This document shows positions 25,860 to 33,614 of a stretch of DNA of 49,929 nucleotides, in pieces; position 1 is the stretch's first letter; every line of letters starts with the position of its first letter. The translations under genes and the position numbers were made by a program. This stretch comes from Lentisphaerota bacterium (GTDB lineage: Bacteria; Verrucomicrobiota; Lentisphaeria; Oligosphaerales; JABHEG01): the NCBI GenBank assembly GCA_018676675.1, contig JABHEG010000195.1, forward strand, positions 1 through 49,929. Direction: 5' to 3'. The notes under the pieces were generated by a model. That model was not told the DNA's origin. It saw nothing but the letters and a program-made list of their open reading frames with translations, and made no database searches.

Positions 25860-28800
25860 TCAGTGCGGGAGGGGGCGCAGGATGACGCTGCCGTAGACGC
25901 CACTGACCTGGTCGACGCGGACATCGGCGCGCAGCGCGTACTCGGCACGGGCATCCATCCGTCTGAGCCGGACACGGTAGTGATTGCCTTTGCTCGCCGT
26001 CTTGCCCGTCATCCCGTCGTGGACGTCGGACGCGATCTCAGCGCCGTTCCTGAGGACAGCGAGCGACCGGATGTGAAGCGCGTTGCGGGCCCGATCGTCA
26101 GCAGCGAAAATTACCTCGTACTCACCCGCGTTTCCGAGGGCGTTTGTGACTGACCAGTCGCGCGCTGTGAACTCCGTCTTGAGCTTGCCGTCTTTCGTCT
26201 CCCAGCCGCCCACGATGACGCTGTTCTTCCCGTAGCGATCACGGAACTTAAGGGCATGACGCTGCGATCTCAGAACGGATTTTAGGTTCGTGCTTCCCAG
26301 ATCGAGTGTGTGCTCGCCGACCGTCAGACGTGCCCCCACCTTTACTAGGGTGCTGCCGCACTGGTAAAGGCCGCGAGGAAGGAGCGCGTAGCCAACCTTC
26401 TCACGGGCAGGCGGCGGCGCAGCCAGACCGCAGTGCCCGCCGACACGCAACCCGCACGCCTGCCGGTCCGCTTGCCAGTAAAACTCCGCCCGGCCCGCCG
26501 CCTGGGTCGACAGGATCTGCCCGAAGCAGGTTGAGCGCAGTTTGCCCCGATCGTCGTCCAGACTGACGAGCACCCCGTCCATATCATTGCTCAAGCCTTC
26601 CGGACGCGTCTTGACGATGGCCGCAACTGCATCGACACCGTGCTTTTCGAGCGTGTATGTGCCGGCTTCCATCACAGCCCACACAAGCGTGGCCGCCGTA
26701 CCTGAAGGGACGTCCGCCGCTGGCACGACCATGGCCTCGCAGCCGCGGGACTTGAGCTTGCGTATCCGCGCCACCGGTTGCGGCCCCTTGACGCCCGCCT
26801 CATCCATCGCATCGACGATGACCACGGGTTTTCGGAAGGCACGCGGGAAGCGGATTGCGGTCCATGTTTCGGCAGTCAGGTTTGTCAGCCTCCCCGCGGC
26901 GATGTGCGGGTTCTCCCGATCGCGGACGACATGGATTCGGAGGTCACCCCGCAGAAGGTTGCCGTGGCAGTTTGTCAGCGTGTAGGGGATCGACTCAACT
27001 CCGGTGAAATGCGGCTCAGGCTGATAGTGGACGGTGCCGTCCCGGCCCGCTGTGAGCGTGCCATGCAACGGCTCGCCTTTCCACTCCCACGTCAGAGCGC
27101 CTGAGAAGGTGAGGGCGCTCTGAGCGGGGGACGGGATCGAGACAGCCTGCCCCATTGACACGATGACCGGACGGCGCGGCACGTAGACCAGATCCCACTT
27201 GGGCAGTCCCGCACGATCGAGTACCGTTGCGGTCTTGGCGGACGCCTTCAGGGCGAAGTGTACGAAGTACGGACGGACATCGTGCTTTGCTTCCTGAGAC
27301 AGAAAGATCAGCCACTTGTCGATCTTGATCTGGTTGAGCTTTTCCTTGTCCTCGGCTGACAGCTGGTGCCAGCGCTTCTTGGTGACAGGCGTCTGGAAGA
27401 TGCCCATGGTGTTGACGGGGTCTTCAGGGCGCGTGAAACGGTGGACAACCGTCTTGAAGGCTTCCCAGCCAAAGCCCTGCACGTAGCCGACCATCATGCT
27501 GGTACAGGGATAGGACCAGTAGTGTGTGTACCTCTTGGTCCACCATTTGTCCTGGGTGATCTCCTGGTGGTGGCTGTTGGTACGGTCGAAGAGGGCGAGC
27601 ATGTGCGTCTCTTCCGTGTCCTTCCAGGCGAAATCGGCACCCGTTCCCTTCATGTAGTAGCCGGCCCAGTTGCAGGTGGATTCACCTATATTGCCGAAGA
27701 ACATGGCGCCGTTGTCGCAGTGGTGTCCGTGCTCGTGCAGGAAGAGCCCGTCGCTGTAGGCCGCGAGCTTGCGCGCGTCCAGGATGCTGTCCACGCGCGT
27801 CTTGCTCCATTCCAGCGGCCAGTATGACACGCCCATCCTAGCAAAGTGCATGCCGTGCATGCGGAACGGCATGCCGCGATCGTGGTTGTAGAAGCCCTCG
27901 TGCCGGGTGACGGCGTCGTCCCACCACGTCATCAATTTTGTGGGGTTGTCGAGTTGTCGGAGCGCCTCGGAATGGGCGACGATGACGATGCGGTCGGCGA
28001 CCAACTCACCCCAGGGCGCCGGCGCCTCACGAGAGTCTCGCCACGTTTCGTCGGTCGTCTCTCCCAACACGAACCGGGGCGCCGTGACGGCGCCTGAGAG
28101 TGTCACCGACACATCGCTCAGCCCCACCTCTTTCGGCACCTCGATGAAGAGCAAGCCACCGTACGGACTGACGGCGGCCGTCTCGGCCGTCTTCAAAACC
28201 GCCTGGCGACGCGTGTCCGGCATGCAGTCGAGCACGTTCTTGGCGCTCGCCGTGTTGTGGTGCCCAATTCGGAGTTTCATGCCTTTGGCGGCCCACTCAT
28301 TCGGCACGACCACGGTCACCCGTTTGCCGGGCAGTGCGTAGAGCCCTGTGGACACCCATTCGGCAGCCTGCTTGTCCGGCCGCGAGGAGATGCGGACAGT
28401 CTGGCTGTCTGGCGCAGCGGCCCCCGGGAACGGGCCGAACGCGGTGGCCGTACGGTGCGGGCCAAGCGCTTCGAGTTTGTCGGTGCTGAGCGTCTTCAGA
28501 TACGCATCTTCGAACGCGAGGACGGTCTTGAGAATCGGGTCGCTGACAGGGGTGTCCGGGCCCGGGGTCAAGGCGCTGCCGAGCCGCGCCAGTGTTTGCA
28601 GCAACTGCGGCTCTCTGCCCTTGCGTGCGGTCGTCAGCTTCTGCGTGAGCTTCTCGGCCAGACCTCGGTGGTCGGCGGCGTTCAGCCCCTCGACGAAGGC
28701 CTGAAGTTCATTCGGCCCAAGCGCGGCAAAGTCGGCGAACGTCTTCTCCAAAGCCCGGGCCTTCTCGAGCAGCTTGGCCACTTTTCCGCCCGTAGGCGGC

Positions 28801-29354
28801 AACGCCAGGTGCCGAGCCGCGATCACCTGGCGCTCCAGGCCCGGACCGCTCCAGGCAACAGCCGCGTGATCTGCTCCGCCCAGATCCTTGTGGAGTGCCA
28901 TCAGGTAGCACCCCTTGCCCGACTCAAGTCTGACGGGGGCTGATTCCTGGCTGGGAAGCTGAGTCCAGGCGCCTTCGCCGACGTAACGCGGGACGTCTGC
29001 GATTTTGACTGCCTGCTTCGGGTTCAGTGTGGTGCTTAGCCAGAGCTCGGCACTGTCGTCAGCCGCAATCCAGAAGGTGTAGTCGCCCGTGGTTGGCGGT
29101 GTGAGAATAGCAGAGTAGCGTGCCCCGCAGCTGTCCCCGATGGACGCGGCTGAGAAATCGGCCAGAACACGCACGGCGTTCGGTGGCTTCTTGTATTTCC
29201 CGTGCGACGTCAGGTCGGCTACCGCGCCTCCCTTGATACCGGTCCAGACCTCCGCCAACACGCCGGACGTCGCCGGCACGCCTGCTCCTTGACAGCACAC
29301 ACCAGCCATCAACATGGCGCCAGCCAGGCGCCGCTTCCACCCATGCATCATCAT
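25860..29354 (-). CDS. Secreted M60-type (enhancin/mucinase-like) metallopeptidase with PA14 domain
   Basis: A 1164-residue exported protein; the first of three tandem ATGs (29354) has GAGG 8 bases upstream. After the signal peptide (RRLAGAMLMAGVCCQGAG) a PA14-type domain (about 30-200) reads AILTPPTTGDYTFWIAADDSAELWL. The peptidase core near residues 400-680 holds HEHGH (His540-Glu541...His544) with a downstream Glu558 (GNIGES). This matches the gluzincin pattern HExGH-x(8-28)-E of M60 peptidases, known for cutting mucins and other O-glycoproteins. A cadherin/Ig-like domain (FTGVESIPYTLTNCHGN) and a large C-terminal region follow. The gene starts 50 bases after the sulfatase, suggesting coordinated removal of sulfate and cleavage of a glycoprotein core. 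Confidence 0.8.
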   Translation of the reverse strand: MMMHGWKRRLAGAMLMAGVCCQGAGVPATSGVLAEVWTGIKGGAVADLTSHGKYKKPPNAVRVLADFSAASIGDSCGARYSAILTPPTTGDYTFWIAADDSAELWLSTTLNPKQAVKIADVPRYVGEGAWTQLPSQESAPVRLESGKGCYLMALHKDLGGADHAAVAWSGPGLERQVIAARHLALPPTGGKVAKLLEKARALEKTFADFAALGPNELQAFVEGLNAADHRGLAEKLTQKLTTARKGREPQLLQTLARLGSALTPGPDTPVSDPILKTVLAFEDAYLKTLSTDKLEALGPHRTATAFGPFPGAAAPDSQTVRISSRPDKQAAEWVSTGLYALPGKRVTVVVPNEWAAKGMKLRIGHHNTASAKNVLDCMPDTRRQAVLKTAETAAVSPYGGLLFIEVPKEVGLSDVSVTLSGAVTAPRFVLGETTDETWRDSREAPAPWGELVADRIVIVAHSEALRQLDNPTKLMTWWDDAVTRHEGFYNHDRGMPFRMHGMHFARMGVSYWPLEWSKTRVDSILDARKLAAYSDGLFLHEHGHHCDNGAMFFGNIGESTCNWAGYYMKGTGADFAWKDTEETHMLALFDRTNSHHQEITQDKWWTKRYTHYWSYPCTSMMVGYVQGFGWEAFKTVVHRFTRPEDPVNTMGIFQTPVTKKRWHQLSAEDKEKLNQIKIDKWLIFLSQEAKHDVRPYFVHFALKASAKTATVLDRAGLPKWDLVYVPRRPVIVSMGQAVSIPSPAQSALTFSGALTWEWKGEPLHGTLTAGRDGTVHYQPEPHFTGVESIPYTLTNCHGNLLRGDLRIHVVRDRENPHIAAGRLTNLTAETWTAIRFPRAFRKPVVIVDAMDEAGVKGPQPVARIRKLKSRGCEAMVVPAADVPSGTAATLVWAVMEAGTYTLEKHGVDAVAAIVKTRPEGLSNDMDGVLVSLDDDRGKLRSTCFGQILSTQAAGRAEFYWQADRQACGLRVGGHCGLAAPPPAREKVGYALLPRGLYQCGSTLVKVGARLTVGEHTLDLGSTNLKSVLRSQRHALKFRDRYGKNSVIVGGWETKDGKLKTEFTARDWSVTNALGNAGEYEVIFAADDRARNALHIRSLAVLRNGAEIASDVHDGMTGKTASKGNHYRVRLRRMDARAEYALRADVRVDQVSGVYGSVILRPLPH

Positions 29355-29404
29355 GTTGTCTTCCTCACGGAGGGTTATTCGTGGGGTGACCCCGGCTTCT
29401 GCGC

Positions 29405-30895
29405 TCACGCTGAGTCCGGGCCGTACTCGTCGGGCACGTCGAAGCGGTCACGGAGTTCGTAATACAGCTTCGTCATGTCAGCCAACACCTTCGTGTAGGC
29501 TGGGTTCTCATGGACGCTGTTCATCTCTTGGGGATCCTGTGCCAGGTCGAAGAGGTTGAACTCTCCCACCGAGTAGAAGTGGATGAGCTTGTAGCGGTCG
29601 GTACGGACACCGTCGTGCCTGGGAACGCCATGCCCACCGTGGTCATAGTAGTGGTAGTAGAGCGAGTCGTGGATGTCATCTCCGTCTTTGATGATGGGCA
29701 TGATGCTGGTCCCGTGCATCTCGTCAGGCGTCTCGAGCCCCGCGACCTCGAGCAGGAACGGCGCATAGTCGATGTTCTGCACCAGTTGCTGGTACCGCGT
29801 GCCAGGTTCAATCTGCCCCGGCCAGCGCATCAGCAACGGCATCCACATCGACTCCTCGAACATCCAGCGTTTATCAAACCAGCCGTGTTCGCCGAGGTAG
29901 AAGCCCTGATCCGAGCAATAGACCACGAGCGTGTTCTCGGCCAGGCCGGTGCGATCCAGGTAGTCAAGCAGACGCCCCACGTTGTCGTCGATGGCCGCGA
30001 TGCAGCGCAGATAGTCTTTGAGGTAACGCTGCAAGGCCCAGCGACTGAGTTCCTCGTCACCGTACTTGCGGGTGCTGATGTCACCGTTGCGGCGCTCGTT
30101 CCACGCAAGCCAGGTTTCTCGTTGTCCCGGCGTCATGCGCGCTTCTTCGTACATCCGTGGCCCGATGCTCCAGGCATCGGGCATGAAGCGATGCCTGTTC
30201 GGTCCGGGATCCTTGACCTTCAGATCGAACTCCCAGTAGAAATCGCGGTTGACCTGCATTTTGTTCTGCCGGAGCACGATGCTGCGATTCTTGTAGTCGT
30301 CTGAAACAGTGTCGGGCACAGGGATATCGTGGTCCGCGAAGAGGTCGAAAAAACGCGGCGCCGGCGCCCACGGACGATGCGGTGCTTTGAAGTGACACAT
30401 GGCAGCGAACGGCTTGTCCGGATCCCGGCCGCTGTCAAGCCACTTCAACATGAGGTCAGTACTGATGTCCGGTGTGTAGCCTTCGCGACGAGCAGTGCCG
30501 TCAGGAGTGCGGTAGTCGGGGTTGTAGTAGTGCCCCTGGCCAGTCAGGACCTCCCAGTAGTCAAACCCTGTGGGCGCTGACTTCAGATGCCACTTCCCCA
30601 CAATGGCCGTGTTATACCCGGTAGCCTGCAGCAGCTTCGGGTAGGTCGTCTGCGAGCCGTCAAACTCCTCCCACGCAAGCTGACCGTTTACGTGGCTGTG
30701 CTTACCGGTCAGTATGCTCGCGCGACTCGGAGAACAGATCGAGTTGCAGCAGAAGCTCTGATCGAACGCCGCGCCGTCACGCGCTATCCGATCGAGGTTC
30801 GGCGTCTTGTTCACCACCGAACCGTAGGCGCCAATCGCCTGACAGGCATGGTCATCGGCAAGCATGAACAGGATGTTCGGACGTGAATCAGCCAT
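29405..30895 (-). CDS. Type I sulfatase (formylglycine-dependent)
   Basis: A 496-residue sulfatase. The ATG at 30895 has GGAGG 7 bases upstream. The N-terminal metal-binding strand is NILFMLADDH. The activation motif is CSPSR (Cys54-x-Pro-x-Arg), whose Cys is converted to formylglycine by an anaerobic (anSME) or FGE-type maturase; no maturase lies in the window. Later motifs (VGKWHLKS, YCSDQGFYLGEHGWFDKR) are standard for S1-family arylsulfatases. No clear signal peptide is visible from this start, so location is uncertain. It sits between a heparinase-like lyase and the M60 peptidase on one strand, consistent with desulfation of a sulfated glycan. The exact sulfatase subfamily is not assigned. 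Confidence 0.9.
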   Translation of the reverse strand: MADSRPNILFMLADDHACQAIGAYGSVVNKTPNLDRIARDGAAFDQSFCCNSICSPSRASILTGKHSHVNGQLAWEEFDGSQTTYPKLLQATGYNTAIVGKWHLKSAPTGFDYWEVLTGQGHYYNPDYRTPDGTARREGYTPDISTDLMLKWLDSGRDPDKPFAAMCHFKAPHRPWAPAPRFFDLFADHDIPVPDTVSDDYKNRSIVLRQNKMQVNRDFYWEFDLKVKDPGPNRHRFMPDAWSIGPRMYEEARMTPGQRETWLAWNERRNGDISTRKYGDEELSRWALQRYLKDYLRCIAAIDDNVGRLLDYLDRTGLAENTLVVYCSDQGFYLGEHGWFDKRWMFEESMWMPLLMRWPGQIEPGTRYQQLVQNIDYAPFLLEVAGLETPDEMHGTSIMPIIKDGDDIHDSLYYHYYDHGGHGVPRHDGVRTDRYKLIHFYSVGEFNLFDLAQDPQEMNSVHENPAYTKVLADMTKLYYELRDRFDVPDEYGPDSA

Positions 30896-30938
30896 CGGGT
30901 GTCCTCCCATAGATGTACGCATTGAGTTGTTCAAGACT

Positions 30939-30954
30939 CGGGTCGGACCAACGC
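30939..30954 (-). repeat. Possible truncated end of repeat R1
   Basis: On the minus strand, 16 bases (GCGTTGGTCCGACCCG) are identical to the 3' end of R1 copy 1, and the sequence lies 43 bases before the sulfatase ATG. Similarity does not clearly extend further, so this is either a decayed copy or chance. Confidence 0.35.
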
Positions 30955-31034
30955 AGTTCCTTACCCAGAGAAGCACTCAGTCTGTACCGGTGTCCTCCTG
31001 ACCCGGCGAGCATCGACACCATGGTACCCCTTTT

Positions 31035-33299
31035 CTATCTCCGGAGTCCACGCGCCTGCTCGCCCAACGCCTTGAGGTGTTCCGGAGACATGGGATCGGT
31101 GACTGTGGTGGGCAGCGCTTCGGCCTCGCCATTGATAGAGAGGGAGCCTCCGGCTGCACCGTCCGCATTGAAGGCCACCTCAAATTTGTTGTTGTTGCCG
31201 AGCGCAAAACGGAGCGCAGGCGCACCCCCGGGAACTCGCTCCGCCCTTGCGAACTCCGCAGAAGCTGCCGCTCCGACCTGAATAAAGGTCAGGAACCGGG
31301 TGATCTCGGCTGGCTCCGGGGGAGCGATCTCGACTCGCCAGTTCCCGTAAAGATGCCGACGGCTCTGCCGGTTCTTTTCGTCCTCCGGGGCAACTGGCCA
31401 GTTCACACCACCACTGACAAAATCAGCGCCCGGGCCGCCCACGGGGGTGAGCACGGCCTGCTCCGGCAAGATCGCCTGGACCCGGATTTGGCCATCGCCT
31501 TCACGGGTCTGGAAGGCATTGCCTTCGGCCTCCGGTTTTCCCATTGTGTGCAGTAACCATGCTTTGCGGAACGCCGGCTTGGCCGAGCGCACGAAGTCGT
31601 AGATGACGAATGCGTCGGGTTGGACGTGGAGGAAGTGACGGATGACCTTGACGGCTTTCTGCGTGGAGTAGGCGCCAGTGATGTCGGCAGCTGCGTAGGT
31701 GGTCTTGTCGGTGGCGCCAAAGGCAAGCAACGTCGAACCGATACGCTCCCGCATGCCACCATCGTTTACGAGCGGAAACGTGATGCCATGGACCACGTGC
31801 GCAGTGCCAAAATCCTCATCCGGATCGTGGATGAGAATGCAGTTGTGGGCCACGGTACGGAGAAAGTAGTTTCTGTTGTGGCGGCAGTTTGTCTGGAGTC
31901 GTTCGTTGTTCACCATGCCGGAATAGACAAGACGAGCACCAGTATCGAGTGCCTGGTAACCGTGCTTGTAGATCGTGAAGTGCCCTTCATCGAAGTGCTT
32001 GTGTCCGGCCGTCCTGGCGCCAGCTGTGAACAAAGCAAACGTGCTGTCGCTGCCAAGGCCTGAACGTGAGAAGGTCTGACCAAGTTGTGGATAGTGCTTT
32101 GCTTTGGGCAGTTGGCTGACAATATCGGCAGTACTCCGTTCGTCCATGCGGGGGACGTCGAAGAGGAACGGGCAGATGGCGTCCGCGTGATGTCCTTTGA
32201 GGAAAGGGCGATAGACCTCGTACGGGTCCCGCTGCACGGCAGGCAGACAGGCCAGCATGTAATCGGCAATCGCCGCTTGCACGGGCGCTTGATCCGCATA
32301 GAAACGCGGGAACTGGGCCAGGTACTGAATCGGGAATCTCATTCGATTGTCGAAGTGCGGGCAGTCCCCCGTGCCGTAGTCGAGGCAGATCCCGCCTGCT
32401 GTCGGGATTGCGGTGCGGAAAACCCACTCCGGCAACAATGCCAGATTGGGGAAATCACCGACGCAGGACGTGCCGGTTGCTGCTTCCCACGAGCAGAAGA
32501 AGTTCAACTCCTGCTTCCAATAGTCGCCGAGAGCATAGCCGGTCGACGCGGTGATGGGGCCGCCACTGTCGCCTGCGGCCCGAGCCCGGAGCTCGAACAT
32601 GCGCCTGTGTTCCTCGTACCCTTTGACGAGGAGCTCTTCGGCAAGAGCGTCGTCGACCCCGGCCTTGAAGAAAACAATGCCGGCATACCAGAAGAGGTTT
32701 GCCGTGCCGTAATAGCCGGCTGTCGGACCGCTCGAACCTTCGCCGTTGACACTCCGAATGAAGCTCCGATCACGGGCTTTGGCAATGTGTTCGAGGAGTT
32801 GCTGCCCGAGCGAAATGCGTGTGTCCTCATCGAGCTCGCCATAGATCCAATCATACGCGGCCAGCGCAGCCCGCCTGGAATGCGCGTACCAACTGACAGC
32901 TTTGTGATTGGCGAAGCGTTGAGTATACCAGTTTGCGGACCACTTGAGCCAGCTTTCGGCTTTGGCCAGGTACTTGGGCTCTGAAGTCAGGAGCCAAGCC
33001 ACTGCAGCTGCCTGGGCGGGGTGTCCCCAGTCGTTGACAGTCCCCCAGGCATCGCCATCCTTGACCGGGGCGAGCGTGGGGCTCAGCGGGCGTCGGCCAA
33101 CGTCCTTGCAGAGCTCCTTCAGGAATCGCGTCTGGTGCGGGGTGAGATGCTCCCGGATATGGGCGACCGTCGTGGGCGTGATGAAGAGCCGCGGTCGGCT
33201 CAACCGGATTTTGCTGTCCAGCTCAGCGAGCGTGTCGGCCTCCAATCGGTAACTCACGGCAAGTGCGGCCAGCAAGACGAGGGCGATTCGGCTGAACAT
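31035..33299 (-). CDS. Secreted heparinase II/III-like polysaccharide lyase
   Basis: A 754-residue exported protein; the ATG at 33299 has GGAG 8 bases upstream and opens a signal peptide (SRIALVLLAALAVSYRLEA). The N-terminal helical toroid starts RPRLFITPTTVAHIREHL and runs to about residue 400. The beta-sandwich starts with GHKHFDEGHFTIYKHG (His433, His435), the family signature, followed by a conserved RTVAHNCILIHDPDE segment. Length and order are normal for heparinase II/III-type lyases (PF07940), which cleave uronate-containing chains such as heparin, chondroitin or alginate. It is 139 bases upstream of the sulfatase on the same strand and is the first gene of the lyase, sulfatase and peptidase set. 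It is clearly distinct from the giant at 290-4309. Confidence 0.85.
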   Translation of the reverse strand: MFSRIALVLLAALAVSYRLEADTLAELDSKIRLSRPRLFITPTTVAHIREHLTPHQTRFLKELCKDVGRRPLSPTLAPVKDGDAWGTVNDWGHPAQAAAVAWLLTSEPKYLAKAESWLKWSANWYTQRFANHKAVSWYAHSRRAALAAYDWIYGELDEDTRISLGQQLLEHIAKARDRSFIRSVNGEGSSGPTAGYYGTANLFWYAGIVFFKAGVDDALAEELLVKGYEEHRRMFELRARAAGDSGGPITASTGYALGDYWKQELNFFCSWEAATGTSCVGDFPNLALLPEWVFRTAIPTAGGICLDYGTGDCPHFDNRMRFPIQYLAQFPRFYADQAPVQAAIADYMLACLPAVQRDPYEVYRPFLKGHHADAICPFLFDVPRMDERSTADIVSQLPKAKHYPQLGQTFSRSGLGSDSTFALFTAGARTAGHKHFDEGHFTIYKHGYQALDTGARLVYSGMVNNERLQTNCRHNRNYFLRTVAHNCILIHDPDEDFGTAHVVHGITFPLVNDGGMRERIGSTLLAFGATDKTTYAAADITGAYSTQKAVKVIRHFLHVQPDAFVIYDFVRSAKPAFRKAWLLHTMGKPEAEGNAFQTREGDGQIRVQAILPEQAVLTPVGGPGADFVSGGVNWPVAPEDEKNRQSRRHLYGNWRVEIAPPEPAEITRFLTFIQVGAAASAEFARAERVPGGAPALRFALGNNNKFEVAFNADGAAGGSLSINGEAEALPTTVTDPMSPEHLKALGEQARGLRR

Positions 33300-33508
33300 G
33301 ATCGAGGCTCCATGTAGAAGGCAACGAGGCGTGGTCCCTACCGTAACACGACGGCTCCGCCTCGCCACGGCTCCGCAAGCCCAAGGCAGAGCTGTTCCTT
33401 TCTGATGGAGCCAGCAGGAGGCGGGAGGATGTGCATGACGCTCTGCCCCTGTCCGACGGGACAATCAGGAGTCTTCTTCCTGACATGGATCCGGGGCAGA
33501 TGCGGTGG

Positions 33509-33584
33509 AATCGGGGGCAGGCCTTGCGGTCTGCAATTCTCGTGGCAAACTGAGCTCTAGAAATGCAGACCGCACGGCTGACCC
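33509..33584 (+). repeat. Repeat R2, copy 1 (hairpin upstream of BNR_4 gene)
   Basis: A 76-base element homologous to 45684-45766 (about 80% identical by eye). Its core is a 19-base stem, 33522-33540 with 33559-33577, matching at 17 of 19 positions around an 18-base loop containing GGCAAACTGAG. It ends 30 bases before the BNR_4 start. The rest of the 315-base divergent gap (33300-33508) holds no gene. It could be a mobile repeat or a leader/operator. Confidence 0.7.
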
Positions 33585-33614
33585 CTCTCCCCAAGCGCCG
33601 CAGGAGCTGAAACC

